Notes: generated from the sequence alone by a model not told the origin. Numbered from the stretch's first letter, positions 1 to 6,143 are shown. The stretch: 7,406 nucleotides of DNA from an uncultured Alistipes sp. (GCA_900550925.1 URTU01000089.1:1-7406); one strand, 5' to 3'. Numbers and translations: made by a program.

Positions 1-95
1 ATGACACGCATACGGATGGGTACGTTCTCTACGATTGGCACACCGTTCTTTTTCCGGCTCTCCAATGCAAAAATGATGTTGCGCTTGATATTCAT
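1..95 (-). CDS. Tyrosine recombinase/integrase, N-terminal fragment (runs off left edge)
   Basis: Only the first 31 codons are present, starting at the ATG at 95 and reading leftward out of the window. The peptide begins MNIKRNIIFALESRKKNG and continues with a VPIRMRV-type strand. This is the characteristic opening of the arm-type DNA-binding domain of Bacteroidetes site-specific recombinases (a beta strand, a KKNG-type turn, then a 'PI-x-MR' strand). The family integrates and excises conjugative transposons, mobilizable islands and prophages. The catalytic R-H-R-Y residues would lie outside the window and cannot be checked. A strong promoter lies immediately upstream, and a tRNA-3'-like sequence lies about 150 bp upstream, both fitting an integrase at the end of an inserted element. 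A decayed integrase is possible, but nothing visible here is broken. Confidence 0.75.
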   Translation of the reverse strand, partial: MNIKRNIIFALESRKKNGVPIVENVPIRMRV

Positions 96-141
96 AATTG
101 GGTGCGTTTGAAATTCTACACCCAAATATACACCCAATTAT
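94..141. repeat. Direct and inverted repeats overlapping the integrase promoter
   Basis: Two 12-bp tandem copies, TACACCCAAATA (117-128) and TACACCCAATTA (129-140), differ at one base. In addition ATAATTGGGTG (94-104) is the exact reverse complement of CACCCAATTAT (131-141), an 11-bp inverted pair with a 26-nt spacer. The repeats cover the -7 box, part of the promoter spacer and the integrase start codon. They could be an operator for autorepression, or arm-type binding sites for the integrase or an excisionase. The sequence alone does not decide between these. Confidence 0.6.
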
Positions 142-153
142 TGAGATAGCAAA
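123..153 (-). promoter_or_regulatory. Bacteroidetes-type promoter of the integrase
   Basis: On the minus strand TTTG (150-153) is followed by exactly 19 nt and then TATATTTG (123-130). This matches the Bacteroides housekeeping consensus (-33 TTTG, -7 TAnnTTTG) fully in sequence and spacing. Transcription would start near 117 and leave a leader of roughly 20 nt before the ATG at 95. It is the best promoter match in the window. Confidence 0.7.
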
Positions 154-245
154 AGACATTTAGAAACATTTACTTTTACTCTATATTGTAATTTACACTT
201 GATTATCAGTCGTTTGCAGTTTTATGATATTCTGTGAAAGTATAA

Positions 246-268
246 GTTCGAGAGCCTGTCTCTCCGCA
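246..268 (+). other. 3' tRNA fragment, probable attachment site (element/chromosome junction)
   Basis: A GTTCGAG T-loop-like sequence (246-252) is followed by CCTGTCTCTCCGCA (255-268). TCTCTCC (259-265) would be the 3' acceptor strand and G266 the discriminator, as in tRNAs that begin GGAGAGA, for example many bacterial tRNA-Ser. No matching 5' half exists upstream, so this is not a whole tRNA gene. The T-loop has an irregular base count (G rather than C at the expected position 61), which suggests the left part is element sequence and only about 255-268 is true tRNA. A strong terminator follows 2 nt later, as downstream of a tRNA gene. The sequence to the left is AT-rich and leads to the integrase. 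Inference: the right end of an element inserted in a tRNA 3' end. Confidence 0.5.
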
Positions 269-270
269 CA

Positions 271-307
271 ACAAAAAGGATGTTACTCATCGTAACATCC
301 TTTTTGT
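271..307. terminator. Strong bidirectional intrinsic terminator
   Basis: A perfect 16-bp stem (271-286 with 292-307) encloses the 5-nt loop TCATC. The stem base carries A5 on one side and T5 on the other, so each strand ends in a U-rich arm after a GGATGTTAC/GTAACATCC core. It can end the minus-strand sigma/membrane-protein operon (last stop at 450) and also any plus-strand transcript passing through the tRNA-like fragment. Confidence 0.85.
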
Positions 308-449
308 GTTTTAGCTGCGCATCCAACGGCTTGATTGTTTGTCCGTTCCGCCTCTCGCTCCCTCTTACTACGACTGCTCAGCATCGGCAAACTACACTCT
401 CTCTGTGAAAGAGATCATGTTGTCCCGCCCAGGTTCGGTTCGATGTGCG

Positions 450-1034
450 CTACTCTTCGAACTCGCCAAGCAGGTCGTCGCAGGCTTTGGTGTGGCGGCG
501 GTACTGCGACCATGTCAGAATGATGGCAATGAGTGTGTAGACAATACCGATTGCGATGATTAAGGTACGGTTTGCCGAGTTATCAATGCGTGCGAGAAGC
601 TCAATGAAGATATAGGCGATCATCGCAATGCAAGGGATGATACTGACGGCCAAGGCCCGGCGGTAGTAGCGACGATAGGAGGTTATAGCGTGTGTGACTG
701 TCCGCGTATCGCCATCAAGCAGATGATCCATGCCCAATTTGCGGTTGATCCAGATCGTGGCAACCAGATCGATAATCGTCCACAGCGATACCAGCACCCC
801 GAACAGCAGCGGCCAGTTGGTAGCTATACATATACTCCAGATTACGGGCAAGGTCAATACATCGAGTATCATGCGATTACGGATCCCCTTGCTCACGGCT
901 TGCGCCGGACGATGACGCGCGGCTTTGAAAAATCGTTCGTTCAAACGCTCCTGTTGCTTCATCTGTACCTTGAGTGCATCGTAATCGGCTTTCAGTGCTT
1001 CAAGTTCCTGTTCTATGTTGCGTTCCATATTCAT
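450..1034 (-). CDS. Four-TM coiled-coil membrane protein, candidate anti-sigma factor
   Basis: This 194-residue protein has no enzyme motif I recognise. Residues about 4-36 are charged and heptad-like (EQELEALKADYDALKVQMKQ), predicting a coiled coil. Residues about 55-71, 74-95, 127-148 and 157-175 are hydrophobic membrane segments arranged as two hairpins. The loop between the hairpins (about 96-126) is basic, with RRYYRR at 121-126. The gene starts 12 nt after the sigma factor stop codon, so the two are surely cotranscribed. In Bacteroidetes, ECF sigma genes are often followed by a membrane protein of this shape (recalled, not searched). The family usually lacks the FecR or zinc anti-sigma domain, and none is seen here. 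A role in sequestering the sigma factor at the membrane is inferred from position and topology. It could instead be a sigma-dependent effector. Confidence 0.85.
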   Translation of the reverse strand: MNMERNIEQELEALKADYDALKVQMKQQERLNERFFKAARHRPAQAVSKGIRNRMILDVLTLPVIWSICIATNWPLLFGVLVSLWTIIDLVATIWINRKLGMDHLLDGDTRTVTHAITSYRRYYRRALAVSIIPCIAMIAYIFIELLARIDNSANRTLIIAIGIVYTLIAIILTWSQYRRHTKACDDLLGEFEE

Positions 1035-1046
1035 ACTTTTTATGCG

Positions 1047-1520
1047 TTAGTCATTTTTGAGCCGCTCCTTGATGCGAACCAACTTGAAGGATACATTCTT
1101 GACCGAGATGCCTAGGATTGCGCCTATCTCCTCATAGCTCAGGCCTTCGAGCCACAACAAAATGACGCTCCGGTCGACAAGTCCCAACTTATTGATTCGC
1201 TCATAGAGCTGTTTGATCTGCATTCGTTTTTCGAGCGTACTGTCGGATGGGTCCGGCACCCTCGCCTCAGCATGCTTTGTCTGTTCGCGTTTACGCTTGT
1301 TACTGAAGTTGATACAGTAGTTCAGCGCCACGCGGTAGATCCATGTTTTTATATCGCTGCGACCCTCAAACCCATCGTATCCCTGCCATAGCCGTAAAAG
1401 AATCTCCTGATGCAAATCGTCCAGATCCCCGGCATCACGGGAGAACATATAGCAGACAGCATATATCGTCTGTTCATACTCCTTGACAAGTTTGGAGAAT
1501 CGTTGTTCTTTTGTGTTCAT
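1047..1520 (-). CDS. ECF-type RNA polymerase sigma factor
   Basis: The product is a 157-residue sigma-70 family protein with only regions 2 and 4, the normal size for the ECF group. Region 2 spans about residues 8-75, with DLDDLHQEILLRLW as helix 2.2 and FEGRSDIKTWIYRVALNY covering the promoter-melting and -10 recognition helices. A polar linker (about 80-100) leads to region 4 (about 103-153). There a helix-turn-helix, GLSYEEIGAILGISVKNVSF, would read the -35 element. I chose the ATG at 1520. A GTG two codons upstream (1526) would add only two residues, and the ATG is preceded by a purine-rich GAAGTGAAG. The membrane-protein gene follows after 12 nt and probably controls this sigma factor. 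The regulon and the inducing signal cannot be told from here. The protein lacks the long C-terminal extension of some ECF groups. Confidence 0.93.
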   Translation of the reverse strand: MNTKEQRFSKLVKEYEQTIYAVCYMFSRDAGDLDDLHQEILLRLWQGYDGFEGRSDIKTWIYRVALNYCINFSNKRKREQTKHAEARVPDPSDSTLEKRMQIKQLYERINKLGLVDRSVILLWLEGLSYEEIGAILGISVKNVSFKLVRIKERLKND

Positions 1521-1872
1521 CTTCACTTCGTTTACCTATTAGACCAACAACTGCCCGAAAAACTATACGACAAGTGCGATTTTTTTGAAAAAAATTGATT
1601 GCCGCCCGACGGTCAATGCCCGAGTCGGATTCGGTTTGATAAAAATAGAGAAAATATAATATGAAAAACGCATTAACAACCTTGATGAATCAAATCAAGT
1701 ACCGACCTTGTCTGTTTTTATGGTATCATGTGAATAATTGAGGTGCCGTGCAACTCTTTATTCATGAAACAGTTCAAATAAAATTTTCCCCATACGGCAC
1801 CATAAAATTCAGCCGATATCTTGTTGATTACATTCAAGTCGTCTAATTTTATGGCTCAAACAAAAACTGAAT
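1521..1872. other. AT-rich divergent intergenic region
   Basis: This 352-bp region separates the sigma operon from the acetyltransferase gene. It holds the sigma promoter candidate (1560-1590) and a possible 26-codon ORF (1661-1741, MKNALTTLMNQIKYRP...). It also holds an 8-bp inverted pair, GGTGCCGT (1742-1749) and ACGGCACC (1794-1801), and a weak promoter-like pair (TTGT at 1821, TAATTTTA at 1844) ahead of the acetyltransferase. Apart from the GC-rich patch at 1600-1630 it is AT-rich. I see no RNA gene or insertion sequence. Confidence 0.4.
1560..1590 (-). promoter_or_regulatory. Candidate promoter of the sigma-factor operon
   Basis: On the minus strand TTTC (1587-1590) is followed by exactly 19 nt and TATAGTTT (1560-1567), an imperfect match to the -33/-7 consensus. 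A 17-nt A/T palindrome centred on 1587 overlaps the -33 region and could act as an UP-like or bent-DNA element. An alternative reading is an ECF-type promoter using TTGTCGTATAG, which would allow autoregulation. The leader would be about 35 nt. Confidence 0.38.
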
Positions 1873-2328
1873 ATGATAAATATATACCCGGTCTTTTACA
1901 ATAAAAAGCAATATCTGGATTTGCTGCTCCTTGCCGATGAGCAAGAATCAATGATTGATCGCTATTTGGAACGCGGGGATATGTTTGTCCTGGCTGACAA
2001 CAATGAGGTGAAAGCTGCATGCGTGATAACTGAAGAAGGCAAAGGTGTCTACGAAATCAAAAGTATTGCTGTCTATCCACAGTTCCAGCGTCAGGGGTAT
2101 GGGAAAAAGTTGATATTTTTTCTTATGGAACATTATAAATCACGATGTCACACAATGCTTGTCGGAACCGGAGACTCGCATATGACCATATCCTTCTACA
2201 AGAATTGCGGATTTGTATATTCACACCGGATATCCAACTTTTTCACCGACAATTATGACCATCCGATTTTTGAAGCAGGTAAACAATTGAAAGATATGAT
2301 TTACCTTAAGATTAGCATAAGTCGATAA
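1873..2328 (+). CDS. GNAT-family N-acetyltransferase
   Basis: This 151-residue single-domain protein has the usual GNAT length. Residues about 40-75 form the central strands, ending in IKSIAVYPQFQRQGYGKKLI (about 63-82). That segment contains the acetyl-CoA-binding Q/R-x-x-G-x-G/A loop (RQGYGK) and the following helix. The C-terminal part has the typical SFYKNCGFVYSH segment (about 111-122), the conserved 'x-FYxKxGF' strand of GNAT enzymes. The family transfers an acetyl group from acetyl-CoA to an amine, but the substrate (antibiotic, polyamine, amino acid or protein) cannot be inferred. The gene stands alone. It is visibly more AT-rich than the genes to its right and has no clear Shine-Dalgarno site. 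This fits recent acquisition, though some Bacteroidota genes are simply AT-rich. Confidence 0.9.
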   Translation: MINIYPVFYNKKQYLDLLLLADEQESMIDRYLERGDMFVLADNNEVKAACVITEEGKGVYEIKSIAVYPQFQRQGYGKKLIFFLMEHYKSRCHTMLVGTGDSHMTISFYKNCGFVYSHRISNFFTDNYDHPIFEAGKQLKDMIYLKISISR

Positions 2329-2641
2329 CTATAGTCCTATGGGATAGCTCTGCAGACTCAAGTCGTGAGCCGGTTGCCCGCGCACTCCTTCCCTCCCTGT
2401 TCTCACCCGTGCAAACTATCGCCGATATCGCCTTCCGTCACTCGGAATGGCCCTGTATGCGGCCCGTATGCGTTGTTTTTGAATCCAGGTGGTACATCCG
2501 ATACCATAATTTTGTATTTTTGCAACAGGATAACACTTCCGCACCTCACCTCAGAGGCATGCGCATCCTGATCCCCAATGGAACCAGACCTCCCCGGCCT
2601 GCCGCCCATTTGCAAACGAAGCCTTTATCAAATTCAAAGAG
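2329..2641. other. Intergenic region upstream of the membrane-kinase fusion gene
   Basis: This 313-bp region carries no convincing gene. Short ORFs on both strands show no family motif and overlap each other. It contains two adjacent -7-like boxes (2507-2522) and therefore a predicted leader of more than 100 nt. A possible 6-bp pairing, CAGGAT (2526-2531) with ATCCTG (2565-2570), lies at the start of that leader. I see no terminator with a T-tract after the acetyltransferase and no riboswitch I recognise. Confidence 0.4.
2507..2522 (+). promoter_or_regulatory. Tandem -7 elements upstream of the fusion gene
   Basis: TAATTTTG (2507-2514) and TATTTTTG (2515-2522, followed by C) both match TAnnTTTG and sit end to end. 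No TTTG lies 19-21 nt upstream of either box. The nearest, at 2478-2481, is 25 nt from the first. The -7 call is reasonable and the -33 is weak. Initiation near 2528 would leave about a 114-nt leader. Confidence 0.5.
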
Positions 2642-3952
2642 ATGTATCTGTCAAGACGCTATTTTTTATTCCTAATCGCCCTGTTCGTCAATGCATTCGG
2701 CATTGCATTCATAACCAAAGCCGCTCTCGGCACCTCGCCAATCACAAGTGTTACATATGTTCTGAGCATGTTTACGCCATATACCATCGGCGTGTGGACA
2801 ATTCTGCTCAATCTGTTTTTCGTGATCCTCGACCTGTTCCTCATGACGCGACAGCAGTTGAAAGATGACCTGCGAAATTTCCTGTTCCAGATCCCCATAT
2901 CGTTCTGCTTCGGATTCTTCATCGACGTGTCGATGTATCTGCTCTGGTGGATCGAACCAACATTATACCTCTCGAAAATAATCTATCTGTTGATCGGTTG
3001 CATCATCCTCGCAATGGGTATAACACTCGAGGTCAAGGCTAATGTCGCAATGATGGCCGGCGAGTATCTCGTCAAGGCCATTACCCAGCGTTTCCGCCTC
3101 AATTTCGGCTACGTCAAGCTCGGTCTCGACATCACGCTGCTGGTGCTGGCCGGACTCCTGTCGCTGATATTCTTGTCGGATATCGAGGGCGTGCGCGAAG
3201 GTACCGTAATAGCAGCACTGATGGTCGGCCCCATCGTACACTTCATGACCCCGTACTACCGTTTCCTCGACAACTGGATCGGCGATGCGGCGAACCCCCA
3301 AACAACGGCCGTGGCCGACAACCGTCACATTATAATCACCATAGCACGCGAATTCGGCAGCGGTGGTCACATATTCGGTGAGATGCTCTCGAAAAGACTT
3401 GGAATAAAACTCTATGACAAGGAGTTTATACATATGGCCGTGCAACGCAGCGGTATGGACGAGGAGTATATCATGAAGAACGAACAGTCGCTGCCGTCGT
3501 TCTGGCTCAAGTGCATCGTATCGAAGAACAGCGAACAACAGCTTGAATCGAGTCTCTCGGCTGATGACGTACTGTTCGTCTCGGAATGCAAGATCGTTCA
3601 GGAGCTGGCCGAAAAGGAGTCGTGTATCATCGTGGGACGATGCGCCGACTTTGTACTGAAGAACAACCCGAATGTTCTGAAGATATTCTGCTATTCGGAT
3701 TACGAGAGCGCCGTGAAACGTTGTATCGGCGAGTACGGGTTGTCGAAGGAGAAGGCCGAATCGGAGATCAAGCGCGTCAACAGAAACCGGATCCGACATT
3801 ACGAATACTACACCGGCCGGAAATGGGGCGATGCGCACAACTACGACCTGCTGTTCAATACGGGTGACATAGAGTTGGAGATGGCAAGCCAGCTTGTCGA
3901 GACGATCTGTCGCGATATGGAGGCGAAGATCAAGACGAAACACCCGGCATAG
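2642..3952 (+). CDS. Fusion: YczE/YitT-like membrane domain plus cytidylate-kinase-like P-loop domain
   Basis: This 436-residue protein has two halves. Residues 1-212 are hydrophobic, with membrane segments at about 7-28, 50-68, 83-104, 111-129, 158-179 and 187-203. The segments NAFGIAFITKAALGTSPITS (17-36) and GITLEVKANV (126-135) are typical of the YczE/YitT/DUF6198-type family of unknown transport role. After a short linker (about 213-228), residues 229-430 resemble cytidylate-kinase-like proteins (AAA_26 type). They open with IITIAREFGSGGH (231-243), which is the nucleotide loop, then LYDKEFIHM (257-265), ESCIIVGRCADFVL (326-339) and the lid segment YYTGRKWGDAHNYDLLFNT (389-407). The loop has His243 where classical P-loops have Lys. 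The kinase half should be cytoplasmic. Transfer of phosphate to a nucleoside monophosphate or other small molecule is inferred from the family, and the true substrate is unknown. The start ATG follows AAAGAG. The gene converges on the response regulator, 16 nt away. Confidence 0.88.
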   Translation: MYLSRRYFLFLIALFVNAFGIAFITKAALGTSPITSVTYVLSMFTPYTIGVWTILLNLFFVILDLFLMTRQQLKDDLRNFLFQIPISFCFGFFIDVSMYLLWWIEPTLYLSKIIYLLIGCIILAMGITLEVKANVAMMAGEYLVKAITQRFRLNFGYVKLGLDITLLVLAGLLSLIFLSDIEGVREGTVIAALMVGPIVHFMTPYYRFLDNWIGDAANPQTTAVADNRHIIITIAREFGSGGHIFGEMLSKRLGIKLYDKEFIHMAVQRSGMDEEYIMKNEQSLPSFWLKCIVSKNSEQQLESSLSADDVLFVSECKIVQELAEKESCIIVGRCADFVLKNNPNVLKIFCYSDYESAVKRCIGEYGLSKEKAESEIKRVNRNRIRHYEYYTGRKWGDAHNYDLLFNTGDIELEMASQLVETICRDMEAKIKTKHPA

Positions 3953-3968
3953 TAAGCGCAGGGACAGT

Positions 3969-4655
3969 TCATGCGAGCAGTTTGTACCCGACCCCGCGGG
4001 CATTGACTATCTGTACCGAAGGGTCTGACGACAGCATATGTCGCAACCGCGTGATGAAGACGTGCAGACTGCGGCCGTTGAAGAACGAATCGTCACCCCA
4101 CACACGCTTCAGGATCAACTGCGTGGGCACCGTCTCGCCCATCCGGCTGCACAGGATCTCCAGAACACCCGCCTCGCGGGCCGATAGTTCCTGCACACGG
4201 TCACCGTCCGAGAGGGTCTGCCGACCGGTATCGAACCTGAAGCGGCCGATCTCATATATCCTGTCGGCATCATGGTGCGCCGACCTGCTACGGCCGACAA
4301 GCGCCCGCACACGAACAACAAGTTCACTCATGGCGAACGGTTTGCGGAGATAGTCGTTACCGCCGGTTTCGAATCCGCGGACCACATCATCAACCGCCGA
4401 GCGGGCCGACAGAAACAGTACCGGGACATCTGACGAGCGGCGCCGCAACTCGTCGACAAACGAAAAGCCGTCCATCCCGGGCATCATGATATCGGTCACA
4501 ACCACGTCGGGACGGCATGCATCGAACTGCCGCAGCCCCTCCACGCCGTCGTATGCCACCGTGACATCGAACTCCTTCTCGCCCAGCGTATCGGCGATAA
4601 TTTCGGCGAGCGTATGCTCATCCTCGACCAGCAACAATCTTATTTTGTCGTTCAT
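3969..4655 (-). CDS. OmpR-family response regulator
   Basis: This 228-residue protein is complete. The receiver domain (about 4-120) has the acidic pocket E11/D12, the phosphorylation site D55 in VVVTDIMMPGMDG, S83 in FLSARS, and K105 in YLRKPF. The winged-helix DNA-binding domain (about 131-228) includes LSAREAGVLEIL, the recognition region GRSLHVFITRLRHML, and the final wing ARGVGYKLL. Phosphotransfer from the kinase encoded just upstream should control its DNA binding. The start codon overlaps the kinase stop by 4 nt (ATGA), indicating translational coupling and a fixed stoichiometry. OmpR-type proteins bind direct repeats about 10-11 bp apart, and such an array lies in the divergent promoter region at 6179-6214. 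The stop is 16 nt from the stop of the convergent fusion gene, with no terminator between them. It resembles RprY-type regulators of Bacteroides, but the symbol is not assigned. Confidence 0.95.
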   Translation of the reverse strand: MNDKIRLLLVEDEHTLAEIIADTLGEKEFDVTVAYDGVEGLRQFDACRPDVVVTDIMMPGMDGFSFVDELRRRSSDVPVLFLSARSAVDDVVRGFETGGNDYLRKPFAMSELVVRVRALVGRSRSAHHDADRIYEIGRFRFDTGRQTLSDGDRVQELSAREAGVLEILCSRMGETVPTQLILKRVWGDDSFFNGRSLHVFITRLRHMLSSDPSVQIVNARGVGYKLLA

Positions 4656-6121
4656 CTTTCGGGTATCGTTATCGTAAATGTCGTTCCGCGGCCCGGCTCG
4701 CTCTCAACCGATACCGTACCGCCATGTCTTGCCGCAATCAGCTGCACGTAGTAGAGCCCCAGTCCGAATCCCTTGACATCATGACGGTCGCCGGTCGGTA
4801 CGCGGTAAAACTTCTCGAAGATGTGTGCCTGTGCCGAACGTTCGATACCGATACCGTCGTCCGAAACGCTCAGCGAAACGCCATGCCCGGTCCGCCGCGC
4901 CGAAAGCTCGACATGCACCTGCTCGCCGGAGTATTTCAGCGCATTGTCCATCAGGTTGTCCAGCACATGCGAAAGATGGAAACGGTCAGCCTTAACGGTC
5001 AGTCCCGCCGGTGCGACATTGACCGTAATTTCGGCCCGTCCCTTTGACTTCAGCCGAAATTTGGCGGCCGTTGCGTCGAACAGCGCCCCGATATCGACCG
5101 TCTCCCGACGGATGGTGAAATCCTCGCGCTCCTCGATGCTCATCGTCAGGATCCGCTCCACCATCCCGCTCAGGGCCGCCAGCTGCTCGCGTATCACGGT
5201 CAGATAACGATTCCGGCGTCCGGCATCCTCCGCCGCACTGAAATCGAGCAGAGCATCGTTTGCGGCATTGGCCACGGCGATCGGAGTTTTCAACTCGTGG
5301 GTTATGTTGTGGGTCAGGTCGAGGCGCATCTCCTCGAGGCTCTTCTGCCGGAAAAGCGTCCGCAAAAGGTAGATCAACACCCAGGCCACAGCCACCAGCA
5401 TCAGCAGCGACGAAACGATCACGCCCGACATGTCACGCAACAGCCGGCGGTCGGGATTCTCGATCCTCAGGCGGAATAAGAGTTCCTCGTCGGTCGTAAG
5501 CGAAGTCATGAAGGTCAACGGATCGGCCAGTCGCACCGAATCGTTGAGAGTGGTGAGAACCACCTCCGGATCCGCCTGCGGCTCCGTCGCAAGGATTTTG
5601 CCCGACGCGGTGCTGTCACCCTGGCCACGCACGACATCGACCAGATGCGGCAGGTCGATCCCCGCAGCCAGAAGGTTCTGCGTGAGCAGCGAGTCGAAAC
5701 GTGCCATATTGAGCCGCAGAACGTAAACCGACGGGATACGGATCTCCTGCCGGATGTAACGGGTTGTTTCGCCGTCCGAAATACTGATATCATGGTGGAG
5801 AGTATCCGCTTTGGGGGTGAACGAGATCATCTTGCCCGCTCCCGACATGTTGCGAATCGAGACCTCCTTAATCATGTCCACCTTGATCGAATCTATGTCC
5901 CCCGAGGAGGAGAAGGTGATCTGACTGCTGTGCGAAGTCGGTTTGTTTCCCAGCAGCAGGTCGTCGTACGCGGCGCGGGTCATGGCCTGCGTCACCTGAC
6001 GCGCAAACTCCTCGCGACGGTCGAGATACATGCTCCGCAGGCTCAGCGCCTGCACCCCACACAGTATCGCCAGCACCGCGACAACCAGCAGCGATATGTT
6101 TCTGAAGCGACGTTTGTCCAT
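4652..6121 (-). CDS. Membrane sensor histidine kinase
   Basis: This 489-residue protein is a classical class I kinase. The first membrane segment is about 9-29, a periplasmic sensor region covers about 30-231, and the second segment is about 233-255. A short linker without a recognisable HAMP domain follows. The dimerization/phosphoacceptor helix contains HNITHELKTP, with His275 as the phosphorylation site. The catalytic domain has the N box (DNLMDNALKYS, N389/N393), G1 (DDGIGI, 421-426), F box (FEKFYR, 435-440) and G2 (GFGLGL, 451-456). The sensor region resembles no PAS, Cache or other domain I know. The first gene of the two-gene operon, it ends in an ATGA overlap with the response regulator. 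Its start at 6121 lies about 20 nt downstream of a -7 box. The signal is unknown. The divergent envelope genes suggest an outer-membrane or periplasmic cue. Confidence 0.95.
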   Translation of the reverse strand: MDKRRFRNISLLVVAVLAILCGVQALSLRSMYLDRREEFARQVTQAMTRAAYDDLLLGNKPTSHSSQITFSSSGDIDSIKVDMIKEVSIRNMSGAGKMISFTPKADTLHHDISISDGETTRYIRQEIRIPSVYVLRLNMARFDSLLTQNLLAAGIDLPHLVDVVRGQGDSTASGKILATEPQADPEVVLTTLNDSVRLADPLTFMTSLTTDEELLFRLRIENPDRRLLRDMSGVIVSSLLMLVAVAWVLIYLLRTLFRQKSLEEMRLDLTHNITHELKTPIAVANAANDALLDFSAAEDAGRRNRYLTVIREQLAALSGMVERILTMSIEEREDFTIRRETVDIGALFDATAAKFRLKSKGRAEITVNVAPAGLTVKADRFHLSHVLDNLMDNALKYSGEQVHVELSARRTGHGVSLSVSDDGIGIERSAQAHIFEKFYRVPTGDRHDVKGFGLGLYYVQLIAARHGGTVSVESEPGRGTTFTITIPER

Positions 6122-6143
6122 CCGATCCGGGATTTTCTGTCGA

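Noticed and set aside
246..268. A complete tRNA gene
   Set aside because: No 5' acceptor half, D arm or anticodon arm is found in the preceding 100 nt. Only the 3' end is present.
690..1115. 141-codon plus-strand frame over the sigma/membrane-protein operon
   Set aside because: It straddles the junction of two real minus-strand genes and resembles nothing known.
1579..1595. A/T palindrome (T7-G-A7) as a terminator
   Set aside because: No G/C in the stem and a one-base centre that cannot form a loop. It sits at the -33 region of the sigma promoter instead.
1851..1904. 17-codon ORF (MAQTKTEYDKYIPGLLQ) overlapping the acetyltransferase start out of frame
   Set aside because: Too short and without a ribosome-binding site. 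The acetyltransferase has a normal family length from 1873, so a frameshifted N-terminus is not needed.
2403..2675. Short overlapping frames on both strands between the acetyltransferase and the fusion gene
   Set aside because: They overlap each other and the promoter-like boxes, show no domain, and have no start context better than chance.
2963..4003. 346-codon open frame on the minus strand opposite the fusion gene
   Set aside because: It mirrors a well-supported kinase/membrane gene on the other strand, has no family motif, and overlaps the end of the response regulator. It is a shadow of codon bias.
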